This document shows positions 46,901 through 58,434 of a stretch of DNA of 64,000 nt, one piece after another. Both the position numbers and the translations under genes were made by a program. The notes under the pieces were generated by a model, which saw only the letters and a list, made by a program, of their open reading frames with translations, ran no database searches and was not told where the DNA came from. The DNA is from Polychytrium aggregatum (taxonomy: Eukaryota > Chytridiomycota > Chytridiomycetes > Polychytriales), in the NCBI RefSeq assembly GCF_025602895.1, contig NW_026516343.1, forward strand, positions 38,139-102,138. Reading direction: 5' to 3'. Positions within the stretch are counted from its first letter, which is position 1. The number at the start of each line of letters is the position of its first letter.

Positions 46901-49490
46901 ACACGATACGTTACTCTGTCCAACGCAAGCGCGATCGAAAGGACGCAGTCGAATGTTCGTCTGCATGCGATGGTTGTGGATGGCCAGATGAGATTCGATA
47001 GTCGCCAGGAGAAAGTGGCTCCGCTTCTTCAATGACTGCAGGGGCGACGACTCGCTTACATGGCCACAGGAAGCAGGTTGGGCTCGGGGTATCCAAACTT
47101 GGCAATTGTGTTGTTGTATGTCTGATACAGGGGCGACGTTTGATCGACGGTCTCCGCGCTAATGCCAAGGCATATTTGTGTCAATCAACGATGGGATTGG
47201 CAGGGACTTGATTCTCACAAGCCAACCTACAAGAAAAAGTTCCTGGAAGAGACGGAGAAACGGCCAGAGTGTATGTGAGCGACCAGGACTCGCAGAACTC
47301 CATGCCAATGCGAATCGCGATATCTGTACTCACAGGCCGATTCCGCTGTGAACAAGTGTGGATGAGTTGCAGTGTCAGCCAAGATGAAAACGTCCACAAC
47401 ACAGCAGGCATGTCGGCGTCACTCGACACAGCGCTGGCACTTACAAGTCTCGAGTATACTCTCCGTTGACCTCGCCGCCGACCATAGGATCGAGTGTGTA
47501 GTCAAAGTTGTTGTACAGCATGTACTTGTTGATGAGCTGCGGGACCTCGGCGCCCATGATACCCTCATAGGTAATCCAGGTATACTCTGGGCCTGTCAAG
47601 CCCAGCCTGCAATAGAGTGTTAGTGCTGACCCATGATGTGATATTGTGGTGTGTTATGGGACAAAACGGTTGCTTACTTCTTGCCCTGCAACAGTCAGGC
47701 ACCAACACAGTGTTAGCTATGCAGGTAAGCAATAAGGAATTCGAGAACCGTATCCCGCCCTCATTGGATTTGGCTTCGCTGCTGACACTACTCACATAGA
47801 GGTATGCGAGCGTGGCAATGTACGTTGTGCAGGCACAAACGATAACCCGAGAGTTCGACGCACGGATGTATCGCAACTGCGTCGTATAGTCAAAGTTTTC
47901 GATACTTCCGCTGGCGACCATCAACTGCGGATACACAAACATGTCCAGCGATGCAGCTTCGCTCAGCAGCCCGGGCATAACCGAGGACCCAACGCTGTCT
48001 ATGGTAGGATCCTGGTTGCGCATTTGCAGAGTATCGGATCAAACAATGTGAGTCATCATGAATGCGCTTTTGCACCATTGGAGTGCGATTTGTCGAGCGG
48101 GATTGCGACTGGATCGGACTGGACGTGCAACTCAACTGAGACCATAACAGCCATCCTGTGGAGACCCATCTTGTAGATCCACAGGGCCATCGCTGAGGAA
48201 ACGGCCATACACATGAGAGTCCTCGAGATCAGCAAGCCCGTCCAACATATTCTGGCGCAAACGTGGCTTTCCCCACGGCTCTGACCGTTCCCATACTCAC
48301 CTCGGCCTTTGAGCTCGGCCGGAGGTACGGTTCGAAACAAGGTGGTATAGAGTCCCCTGTTGATAAACTGGAATAGGGCAGGCGCCATTAGCACAAGTAA
48401 TGCTTCGATGAGCCTCATCTACCATGAGATATCCATAGCCCGGGCTCCCTTTGATCCGACTTTTGGTTCATACACTGTTGTCGCTGATGGTGGGCGAGCA
48501 TATCTGCAATCCAAGGGTCGAAATAATTAAATTACGGCTGCTTCGTCGACCTGGGGGAGATCGCCGTGCTAAAGAGAGACGGTGGGATGTCTTGCTGGCT
48601 CTGTGAAGTGGGTGCATGCTCTCCATCGATTCTGAGCCGGATGCATCGCTCGCTCTGTTATGTTTCTTCATCTCTACTCACACTGGTGTTCTCGCGGGCG
48701 GCCCACATCGACTCCAGACGCAGCGATCCTGCAGCGGTGATGGAGTCACCGACAAAGGCGTTGGCTTTCATATTCGTGAGCGCCATCGCGGCCAAAAGCT
48801 GTGAGAATGGTTGTTGCGTCAGCTACCAAGGCAGGAATCGTTCATGTGCCGGATCATTTCCGCGAAGAACATGGCAGTAGACACAAAGCATGCTATAGAG
48901 CCGTAAAATGTGGTACATACCCCCTGTCCGGCGCTCCCAAATGAATCAACCGCCGTGGAAACAATGTACTTTTCCACATCTCGAGTGTCAGTGATACATC
49001 CTCTTGCTTTAGAGAGTGAGGACCCCGTGCGTCGAAGCCATCGCGGAACCGCACTTGGCCCGGAGCATCAACTTACTGCTCCAGAGAGTATATCGGTTCT
49101 AGTGTGTCCGTTGGTTGTTGGGGTCAGTACGAAGCGTTCGACCGTTCGGCGGTGGCAGCAGATGGTGGTGTTCAACGTACCTGGAGTTGACATAGTTGAC
49201 CGCGGCGGCCATCCCTGCCTCCCTGTGACAGTTCGTCAGTTGATAATCCGACCGTTAGAGGAGCATCAAAGCTGGATCTGCCGTTCGACAACCAATCGGT
49301 GCTCCACCTACATCAGAGCCACTTCCAACCCCACATAGCCCACGTAATAGGCGGTGAGCGAGGTTGCATTTATGGTGTTGATCGCAAGTGGAGCCAACAG
49401 CCCAAATCGCAGGAGCGGAAGCGACTGGTTTGTTTGTGCGAATGCTGCAGCCACCAGAGCATGCAGCCAGAATAGAGCCCGACAGTGCAT
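43976..49490 (-). CDS. Class C (GABA-B-like) G-protein-coupled receptor
   Basis: A model of 24 exons closes in phase to 868 residues. An N-terminal signal peptide (MHCRALFWLHALVAAAFA) is followed by a Venus-flytrap/ANF-receptor domain: EAGMAAAVNYVNSRTDILSG, FVGDSITAAGSL, SPTISDNS, LYTTLFRTVPPAELKG, NSRVIVCACTTYIATLAY, KKLGLTGPEYTWIT, PGATGTITFDADGSRTSG. It has no cysteine-rich domain. Seven TM segments follow: GWVAFFSFIALFVGVGVLAY, GFLITCGIGSLCELL, IFYTYILNNVQLAF, IVSGLPVAIFAIAFIANF, AITTVLMVANVLALAIETYY, VFFAAINLLLVYLVFSIFMG and PYVTVYVIFNLMMALAGTP. A tail of about 125 residues ends in RM. NEGKFVFFAAI before TM6 is class C-like. Domain order matches GABA-B receptors; ligand unknown. Main exons: 49490-49312, 48798-48682, 48011-47796, 47606-47445, 46343-46025, 45198-44993, 44655-44283, 44197-43976. 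Exon 4 (48968-48921) has the least certain acceptor. Confidence 0.82.
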
Positions 49491-50236
49491 TCCTGGAGGA
49501 CCCTCGACAGACGGAGCGGCTTGATGTTGGTGGGTCGGTGTCGAGGGAGCGTTTGCCGAACGAGGGTGGACGCTTCTCCGATGCAGCTCGTTGCGCCAGC
49601 GATGCATATATGCTATGTGGATGTGCATTGCTGACGTATGTCGGATTTGATCCTCTGGTGATTGGGTGTGCGCCATCCATCTTCCGAGCACTCTGTTTGA
49701 GCACATATGGTTCTCGACGGACCAGAGCTGCTCGTGCCCACAAGACAAAGACCCCGTTGGCGATTCTGGCCGGCCTGGTGCGTTTGGTGATGGGCCCATC
49801 GGACCGCCAGCAGCGCTCATCTCGGACAGCATGGCCTTGGATGCATGTCCCCTGATGCATGTCCCCTGATGCATGTCCCCCCTCCCGGATTCATCATGAG
49901 CAGTGGCCAGCCGGCTCCTGCGACCATGAAACCCGCTGCCCCCCCAGCAACAAGGCGCTCGGTTCGTTCGGTTCGTTTGTGGGGGAGCGCAGAGCACTTT
50001 GCGGCACCACCATTTTTCTTTCCTTCTGCTGCCACCGCCGTGCCCCCCTCGTCCTCTGTCCCGAGTTTGCCGCTGATCGCTGCCGACCGCCGTCGTGGAC
50101 GCAGCTACCAACTGAGCGTTTCCCTGCAGCCTGATTCTGCCTTCTTTCCTGCCGCTGTCTGATCCCGACCTGCAGCGTCTGCCTTTTGACTCGAGTCTCC
50201 ATTCCTTGTTGGCTATCTGCAACGCCCCCGACCCAA
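49491..50236. promoter_or_regulatory. Divergent intergenic region, receptor / MBOAT gene
   Basis: Both genes start here and point outward. At 49842-49882 a 14-base unit (GATGCATGTCCCCT) is repeated three times; each copy contains the palindrome ATGCAT. No other motif recognised. Confidence 0.5.
49842..49882. repeat. 14-bp tandem repeat with ATGCAT core
   Basis: Three near-perfect copies of GATGCATGTCCCCT between the divergent receptor and acyltransferase genes. Confidence 0.85.
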
Positions 50237-52505
50237 ATGATCTCGCACTTTATCGCCCTCAAGAGCGCCGTCGACGAGCAGGTCGCTGGGCTGGCTGCTC
50301 TCACGGGTCTCTCGGATGAGAACCTGCGTCCCGGCCTCGTCCTATTCGGCGTCATTCCTCTGTCGCTGGTCTTCCTCTGCATCCCTCGGTCCCTCACCAC
50401 CGCTCGCCATCTCTTTTCGTTTGTGCTGTCGACTCTGGTTTTTTCGCTCCTGTTTTCCTTCGAAGGCTTCCTGCATCTCTTCACCAGCGCCCTCTTGACC
50501 TATGTCATTGTCGCCCTCGGCAAATCGCACAAGTACACCCCCGTGGCCGTTATTCTCCTCACCATGGGCCATCTCTCGTTCTGGTATGTCCTTGCTGCTA
50601 CTGCTGTTGCTGTGGTTCCTGGCGAGGGCGGTGCGGTGCGGACATGGCCATGCACCGGTGCTCATGTCTGCCTCTCTGCCCAGCTTCCTCAAGGCCCAGA
50701 TCTTTGACAAGTCCAGCGCCCGCTTCGATCACACCGCCCCCATGATGGTTCTGGTCCAGAAGCTGTCGTCCTTTGCCTGGGCAGCATACGACGGCACCTT
50801 GCCTGTCGAGGTACCGTATCGTCGGTCGTTGATCCGAGATGATTTTGTCCTGCCTCTGTCGTGCCTTGCTCTGCTCTGTCACGGTCCTGCTGTGCCCGTG
50901 CGGCTTGCTGATGCCGTCCGGGCGCTGTATCAGAGACCCCCGCCGGCGAGTCTTCTGTAGAGCATTCCCGAGCCCTGACTTTGGCCTTCTCCCGTCGCCC
51001 GCCCCTTCATCCTACATCCTGCTCGTGGCTGGTACTGTCTAGAAACTCACCAACGACCAAAAAGTTCGAGCCATCCACAAGTTTCCCGGGCTGGTCGGCT
51101 TCTTCGGATACACGTTCTTCTATGGAAGCTTCCTGGTCGGACCGGCATTCGAGTTCAGAGATTACCAACGATTCATTGACAACGAGGTGAGGCGAAAGTG
51201 ACACTCGGAAGCGTAAACGCCGTGTTGAAGCACAAGACTGGTGTGGCAGTATGCGACTCTCGTTGCTGGAACGGCATTGACCTTGGCTATGCGGTGCACT
51301 GCAAGCTGAGTATCTAACGCCGATCGGCTTCGATGGTCTCAGACGAGCTATCCCAGCCTACCCAGTCGGTCCTGGGCCTCCGTCAAGCGCATCGGCATTG
51401 CTGTGATCTTCCTGGTTGGACAGACACTCTATGGTGAATATTTCACCTTCAACCTTTGTTTGACGGACGAGTACTTGCTCTGGCCCGCATATAAGAGGTA
51501 GGCTGGCTTTGCACAACAGATACCCAGAGTGAGCAACCGGCGTTTGCAGGCTCTGTCCAGGATACGTCTATTCTGCTGGCTTTACTCGGAATATGGAGGA
51601 TATACATGGCATTCCTCTCGAATCGACAACAAACGGCACCGGACCATCATCTATCATGCTGCATTGATGTTGTCGTAAATCGCTCGCGGACGCCCAGTCC
51701 ACACTGTCGCAGCCATTGATCGCTCCTTTGCTCCTCCTCGCCCTCGTCGCCATCCTCTTGTCTGCATCTCAGAATCGGATATGTTTTCGTGGCTGGATTT
51801 GTCGCTCGCTTCAAGTTCTACACAGCCTGGAAGCTCGCAGAGGCCACATGCATCTTGATCGGCCTCGGATACTCGAATGGCGGCTGGAGAGCTGTCGAGA
51901 ACGTCAACTTCTTTGGCCTCGAGTTTGCCCAGTCTCCAAAGGTCTTTGTCGACAACTGGAACCAACAGACGACGCTGTGGCTGCGCAACTCGGTGTACAC
52001 CCGCATCGCTCCTCCTGGCTCCAAGTCGACTGGCCTGGCCACCTTCTTCACCTACCTCACAAGTGCCTTCTGGCACGGCTTCCATCCGGGCTACTATGTC
52101 ACCTTTGTCTTTGGCGGCATCGTCACCATGATGGGCCGCTCGCTTCGCAGAACCGTGCGCCCGCTCTTTGCTGACCCGAACTCAAAGCTGGCCAGGTGGA
52201 AGTTTGTCTATGATGTGCTGGGATGCATCGGAACCCAGTTCATCTTCAACAGCGTCGTGTCCTCCTTCCAACTGCTCCGACTCGACTGGACCGTGCAGTT
52301 CTACCGCAACAACTACTATCTCGTCCCGGCCATGATCCTGGGCTGGTTTGTGCTCTTTGACGTTCTCAAGTTCACCCGGCTGATCAAGCGCTTCGGACGC
52401 TGGCTCGGCGTCCGATACGAGAACGAAGTCGTCGTGCAGCGGGAGCGCAAGTCCGCCACGGCGGCTGCGAAGAAGGCTTCGGGCGAAACTCGCAAGACCC
52501 AGTGA
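50237..52505 (+). CDS. MBOAT lysophospholipid acyltransferase (Ale1/LPCAT3-like)
   Basis: Five exons close in phase to 501 residues: 50237-50583, 50684-50810, 51043-51186, 51343-51497 and 51773-52505. It is a multi-pass membrane protein, with MBOAT hallmarks in order: ARFDHTAPMMVLVQKLSSFA then YDGTLP, GYTFFYGSFLVGPAFEFRDY, FVARFKFYTAWKLAEA, and the active-site pair VDNWNQQTTLWLR (Asn about 321) and SAFWHGFHPGYY (His about 359). The C terminus is Lys/Arg-rich (KKASGETRKTQ). This combination is typical of yeast Ale1 and animal LPCAT3/MBOAT1/2, which re-acylate lysophospholipids with acyl-CoA at the ER in the Lands cycle (family knowledge). Lysolipid preference is not predictable. Confidence 0.9.
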
Positions 52506-53079
52506 AGATCGCCGCCGCAAAGCGCTGTGAATGCGGCACAGTCGTGATGCAGATGCCGGTGCTGGTGCTGGTGCCAATTAGCCTTGCATGTGATATGAGT
52601 ATGGCGACGAATACGATGTGGGCTCGATATCAGGCCAGAACGGACGGCTTCTGGGTGGAGAGGGTATATGGCGCGTGGGTGTGGTTTGGATCAAGTGCGG
52701 ACCCAGCTATGGATCCCTTGACGCTGTGGCAAGGTCGAACACAAACCCCCACAGCAGCAACGGCATGATGCCCACACTCTTCATGCGCCCCAAGCTGGTT
52801 GCCTGTCCATGTTCTATCCACATCTTGACCTGAGTCGCGCCCCGTCCCTTCCTTTGGTCTTTCGAAGGGTCGCCGTCCTTTGGTGCTCTCGTCCCTTGCT
52901 ATGTCAATTTGATGTAGTGGCAGCTGTCTTGAGCTGTTGCTGTTTGAGCGAGCCAATAAACGCTATGGCACACACCCCTCCCTCGGCACAGCCGCCATCC
53001 ACCGCTCGGTATGAGAGATCAGGTTGATGTAATGCCCCTCCCTTCTTCTCTTTCTGTCTCTTGATTGCACTTTATTCCG
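52506..53079. other. Convergent 3' region, MBOAT / uS5m
   Basis: The two genes end tail to tail. Probable 3' UTRs; no gene, RNA or notable repeat seen. Confidence 0.5.
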
Positions 53080-53900
53080 TTAACGACGGGCTGACGGCGA
53101 GCTGGTGTTGGTCAGGCCATAGTAGGTCATCGTGACGTCCGCCACACGCTTGCCCCGGGCCAAGGCAATGTCGTCGGGTGTTCTTTGCGCGGCCAGAGCC
53201 TCGAAGGCACCCTTGACGATATTCATTTGGTTGGTAGAGCCTTGGATCTTGGAAGCAACATCGTGAATTCCAAAGCATCGGAAGACCTCGTGGAGGGTGT
53301 CATGGGCCACGATGCCGTAGCCTGTGCCACAGACAGCGATCGGACAAAAGCTCGATGAGGACGGCGAGAACAGTGATCGCAGCCATCCAGAAATCCCATT
53401 GGCTGGGGGCCGTTGGCGATTGTCGCTCAAGGCAGGCGCTTACCTGGCGCGGCAGTGTACATGTTGAGATTGACCCGCTTGAACTTGTAGTTGATATCCT
53501 GGAAGAGCGTGCGGTTGTGGAAGCGCTCGATGCGGATCATGTTCTTCTCCGCCAGCAGGGTGGCTTTGCGGACAGCAGACGAGATATCCTGGGCTCGGCC
53601 CTCGCCATAGCCCGCGCTGCCGTTCTGGTCGCCGACAACGACCATGGCATAGCTCTGACGAACCTTGCCGTTGCGAGTTGTGCGCGAGACCTGGCGAACG
53701 CACAACACCCTCTTGAGCAGAGGGGCGCGGGGCCGGATCGCGGGCTTGGAGAAACTGTCGGCCGAGCCAGAATCGGGCAGGTCTGTCGGCTGCGGTGCGG
53801 CAGTTGTGGTGCGGGCCGTTTGCTGAGCAGTGTTATGGGCGGCGGCTGTGATCGAGTAGCTTCGTAGAGGCATGGGCGTGACGGTGGGGATCCGTGTCAC
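53080..53900 (-). CDS. Mitochondrial small-subunit ribosomal protein uS5m
   Basis: Two exons, 53900-53444 and 53321-53080, give 232 residues (223 if translation starts at the second Met, 53873). The N terminus is Ser/Thr/Ala-rich with Arg, fitting a mitochondrial presequence. The S5 double-stranded RNA-binding fold is seen as KRVLCVRQVSRTTRNGKV and YAMVVVGDQNGSAGYGEGRA. The C-terminal S5 domain is seen as GTGYGIVAHDTLHEVFRCFG then IHDVASKIQGSTNQMNIVKG. The exon junction falls inside the conserved GTG loop and is restored in frame. It is part of the mitoribosome decoding-site region (family knowledge); a second mitoribosomal protein in the window is mL38. Confidence 0.9.
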
Positions 53901-55253
53901 AGATCCGAACAGTTGCTTGGCTAGTTTGGAGTAAAGTGTTTGTTGGGAGGAGAGATGGGCAAAGCAACATGAGATTTTCAGCCAGTTTCACGGGGTGCAA
54001 GCAGAATCTATGGGATGCGAGCAGAATGCGTGGGCAAACTGCCATCGTCCAGTTGAAGCCGAGCCAAATTCCGCGTGGTTGCCCAGGAAACTCCATCCGC
54101 GTCGCTGCCGGTCGTATTCTGGCCAATCGATTCGTATCGTGGTTGGAGGATGCACTCGCTCGGCGGTGCGTGGTGGGATGAGCAAGCCCAGATCGGCGAT
54201 CATCCAAGCCCACGACATCGTCGGTGCTGGCAAGGGCATCCCGATCCGTCTGCCATGAGTTGATCCTGGGAGCACATGCATGGCGCCATCCTCAGCAGCC
54301 ATATGAGATGCATTCGGTCCGAGGTCATCCAGATTGCGTTCTCATCGGGTCTTCTTTGTCTGGCGCGATATCATGATCGTGCTGCAATCGAAGGGCGGGA
54401 TGCGATCCGATCTGTCCAGAACGATGTGCTGTTTCCTTCCCCCCCTTCCTTGACTTGATCGTGAATCCGAACAATAAGCTAGACACACACTCCTTCGCTG
54501 CCTCCGTTTTCCTGGAACGCTATTAACACTGGTCTCGTGAAGGAAATCGCCTCGGGCCTCGGCTCACTGGATCTTACCAGGAGAAACAGCCACGGACTGA
54601 AGTCGGAGTAGCCCCGACTGGAACATCTTTCCTCGAAACGCCATCGGAAGGTGAGGGTTGAAAAAAAAAGTCGATTTGCGCGATCGCCGTCTCCGATATT
54701 GAGATGCGGTGTGGTGTGGTCAACAAGCAGGACGGGAGCTTTCGTGCGTCCGTCAGCCAGCCAGATGCAGAGCAGCGTGTGGTGCGATGTGGTGTATCGG
54801 ACTCTGGCCTCTTGGGCCAATGTCGCCTTTTTTTTGCACCTTTTTTTCAGGCCGCGCTCTGTGGCGCCAGCACAGACAGGAGGGGAGGGGCCCGAAGACA
54901 TGCTGCGCCACAGACGTCCCCTAGGGCAACGCCCCGCCGCGTTCACACACAATACGACGGCACACTCGACGGCGGATAGATCGGCAGCGGATGGGTGCTG
55001 TCGAGGGAAAAGAGTGCGATGGAGCTGTTGCACGTTGCTGCGTGGGAGAGCAGGTCGTACCAGGCAACCCCTGTGTGTTGATGACGGCGCGGGAGGTGAA
55101 AGGTGGAAGGTGAAGGACAGTCAGGACACACGCATGACACAGCCGGTTCTCACGACGATCTTGCGATAGCTGACCTCCGGCCGACGACCCGTCCGTCACT
55201 TGGATGGCTGCACAGTTCGATGTCTGATAGCGCCGCAAGAACATCCGAATGTG
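53901..55253. other. Intergenic, no gene recognised
   Basis: 1.35 kb between uS5m and the next minus-strand gene. Contains poly-A and poly-T runs (54660, 54830) and short frames on both strands without domain, TM or splice support. It includes the uS5m promoter. Confidence 0.5.
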
Positions 55254-57732
55254 TTAATAGATATACGAAGCACGAACGCCGTCGGGCTGTCAACAGAAAT
55301 GCGCCAGAGCAAACGTGTGCCGCCCATCGTCCGGAACCCTCACCACTTGGATGACCTGGCCGTTCCAAATCAGGGTCCCATCCGACTCTGTGTACTTGAA
55401 CGCATCGTTTCTGATGGGGCCGCAAGGATGAGGCCGATAGCCGTCAGTTTGAGCCCTTCAAGCCAGGTCTCGATGATGTCGATGAGCCCTCGTCTCTGTC
55501 GTGCTGTCGCATGCTCCCATGATCCGGTACGCCCTCTCGTCCATCCGCTGGCGTCCAAGAGTGCTTAGGATGCCGGCCCTGCTCTCGGACCCAGTCACTT
55601 GCAGCTAAACAGTTGCGTGTCCTTACACTCGTATTGCTGAGCAGAAATCGGTTGCCTGAGCCATAGCCAAGACACCCACTGAAATCGTTGTCAGTCAGCA
55701 TAAGGGCGTGAGAATCGCGCAGCGCATGATCATGGATTGTAATCCTATCCCCCCAGCCGCGTCGAGTTTGCTCCGCCGAACACGCAGCCGCTGGTGGGCT
55801 CATGAAGCGCACCGAACGAGTACATACGATGCAGGAGGAGAGCAACGGTGCCGAGGGTCCGGGCAATCATCGCGAGAATCAAAACTGTATTGCTGAGAGC
55901 GCGGGTGCGGGGAGCAGTTGTGGATGGCAAGATGTGTTTTGCCGTTTGCGAGGGGAAGATGGAGAGCTGCTCGTTACCGACACGTCCGTTTGCCGACCGG
56001 TGGTTTTCGAGCCCGAAATCAATCAGGTGGACAGGGATTTCCAAGCACCCTGGCTCCGCAAGTATCCCCCGCCAAAAAAAAAGCGCCTGCCGTCCGTGGC
56101 CCATCCAGGCATAACTCGAGATGGCTGTGGTTTCAACGAAGCTGCACGCCTCATGCACACACGATCGGGCTGGCAAGCCGAGTGGACCGTGAGCAGGCAT
56201 CGGATGATCGAGATTGACGAGCGGTGTAGGCTAGGATATCACTCTTGGGTGAGGATCTCCGTGATGTCCGGCAGCACAACGAACTCGTCAATGATTTTCT
56301 GGCAGCGACAAATCATAGGCGCAACATAACCAGAGGGTTAGCCGTCGACCGCCACCGTGCTGTGTTCAACATGCTCATTGGTGGTGCCCGTGGTGCTCGC
56401 AGTGACAATCGAGCGCTCCGCATCAAAAGTGGCCTCCAGTTGGACTTACACTTTGCTCCTCAACTGCGGCCTGTTTCGCCGACCGCGACTCTACCAGCAC
56501 CTGCAGTGCCTTTGACTCAGCGACAATCTCTTCGTGAATCTGATGTTGCGAATGAATGGACGCAGAGGCGAGCAGGAGAAGCAAGCAGAAAAGATGAGCA
56601 ATTTGCTCGGTTGTCGGGATGTTCGTGGTCGCGCTCTTCGTCGCCGCGACAGATTCGAAGCCAATGTATCGAAAGGTAACGAAGGGAAACGCTCAGAACT
56701 CACACGCTCGTTTTCCAACTGGAGCTTCTCGAAATACCTCCTCTTGGCGCGCATCGAAACAGCCGCGATTCTTTGATGGGATGTCAGGCTAAGACGATAC
56801 ATAGGCGGCGAGGGATAGCGGCGTTGTCAGCGTATGCGCTCGGGGGACGAGCCGACCAATGTTGCATCATCATCATCTTTTGGCGACCTGGAGCGCAACC
56901 CCCGCGGGAATTCGAATGCCATAGCCGGTCACCAAACAGACAAGGGAGCATACCCGGACGGATGTGTGATAGTCTGGCCCTTCTGAACCGCCGCATATGT
57001 GGCCTCGACAAGCTTCTCCCAGTCCAGAGTGGTCCGTGGGATGTCATAGGCAATTAGGATGGCCTCAAAACGGTCCTGTATGCAGGGGAGCCCATATGTC
57101 AGCCATTGAACCTGCGTCCATGTCAGTCATTGAATCTGCGTCCATGCGCTGCGCTGGGTTGCTTGTGCCTATGACTCCGCAGAGTCGACCGCTTCGGCAT
57201 CCAACGGTCTGGGTGGGTAAAAGGCCTGCGCACTTGGGCTACTGCAACGGCGATGCGCTCGGAGGACAAGCGAACCTTCAGATCTGCCTCGAGCTTCAGC
57301 GAAAGCTGCTCGCGATAGTGCTCCATGATTTCCGGATAGGAGTAATAGAGCGAGGGCCAGACGTTTGTCGAAAGGTCCTCTGAGCTAATGGCAAATGGAT
57401 GGGGGACAGGACGGACAGTCCAGAAGCGTGAGCGAAGGGGCACCCGAATCTGTGGAGACGGCGCATCCTTCTCGATTCTAAACGGTGCATCCAAAGCGGT
57501 GATGCTAAACGGCGAGCCAGCGTTCCAAAATCCAAGCATGGCGTCTCAGCAATGTCGCTGTCTGTTTGGCCGTCGTGGTCGGCTGCTCCGGGACGTGAGC
57601 GGCGAGGAACGGGGAGATCGAGCGCTACCTCAGTTTGGATCGCAGGGTCTCGATGATGAACTGGAAGGATGCCCGGATCTGCTCGAGGGCGACCGGCTCG
57701 GCGGTGGTGGGAAGCGGGCTGGGCTGGGTCAT
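55254..57732 (-). CDS. Hypothetical protein, 305 residues, ten exons
   Basis: Ten exons close in phase: 57732-57629, 57504-57243, 57075-56954, 56770-56704, 56539-56450, 56298-56243, 55892-55828, 55678-55627, 55410-55344 and 55286-55254. Visible features are an N-terminal amphipathic segment ALEQIRASFQFIIETLRSKL; SRFWTVRPVPHPF; a charged helix from EHYREQLSLKLEADLKVRL; DRFEAILIAYDIPRTTLDWE; a coiled-coil region MRAKRRYFEKLQLENER plus ESRSAKQAAVEEQS; a hydrophobic stretch VLILAMIARTLGTVALLLHL; and a C-terminal SDGTLIWNGQVIQV. I recognise no family. The model is supported by exon phase alone; a shorter start at 57539 (MLGFWN) is possible. A membrane association or a helical scaffold role are both conceivable. 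Confidence 0.55.
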
Positions 57733-57919
57733 GGCTTCAGGAAGCTGGCACTGCTGATGCAGAGGGACGGGGGTTGGATGATGGCAAACAGCGATGCGGT
57801 GAGGTCGTTTGCAGGAATCGATCGCCCAAAACCGGGGCACGCGGTGAGTCCAATATGACCTGATTTGGCAACCGCGACTTGGTATCTCAGGCCGGCACCG
57901 AAGAATCCACAAAATGTAG

Positions 57920-58180
57920 TCAGGGGGGAAATGGGACACCACAGCCGCTTCCGTGAACATAAAGTCTGTGATGAGCTTGCGTCCAACTGAGCCACATGCA
58001 ATTCAGCAGATCACCTCCGAGCGAAGACCACCGGCCGCAGTGCAGCGATGCGGAAATCGAGGGTGCTGTGTTTGGCCATGATTGCAATGAGTGGGTGGGT
58101 GTATTCAGGTTCCAGAAAAACCCACTGTCATGGCTCAAAATGGGGGTGTCCCATTTCACTTTGGAAACGCTGGAAGCATC
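57920..58180. mobile_element. Short TIR element (MITE-like), copy 2
   Basis: The left end is CAGGGGGGAAATGGGACACC (57923-57942) and the right end is the inverse, GGTGTCCCATTTCACTTTGG then AAACGCTG (from about 58146). It is homologous, in inverted orientation, to 26951-27213. On the minus strand it carries the same mini-frame MAKHSTLDFRIAALRPVVF, which stops after ARR. Its left half matches the 3' flank and last codons of the Fanzor relic at 6.1 kb (SSLGGDLLNC versus RSLLGGAEVIC). Interpreted as an internally deleted transposon derivative; no coding capacity for a nuclease or transposase. Confidence 0.6.
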
Positions 58181-58434
58181 TCCGCCAGCACCGACATGAA
58201 TGGCCCGGCATGTGCTTCAGCAAGAGGACTCGGCATCACACCGGGAGCCCTTTGGGCTTGAGATGCTTACGAACAAATTATGTGTGTGTATTGAGCAGCA
58301 GCCCGAGGGCTTCAAAGTACAGAAAGCCGGTCGCCGCGGTGCTCATTGGTTTCACTTGTATGTACAAACATGATTTAGAAGCGAATGGAAATTGCCCTCC
58401 GTTCGCCCGCATGAGGAGGGACGATATCGCTCGC

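Noticed and set aside
51540-51700. Possible extra exon in the MBOAT gene (frame LCPGYVYSAGF)
   Set aside because: Joining exon 4 directly to the acceptor at 51772 keeps phase and restores the family sequence IGYVFVAGFVARFKFY; the extra piece would not.
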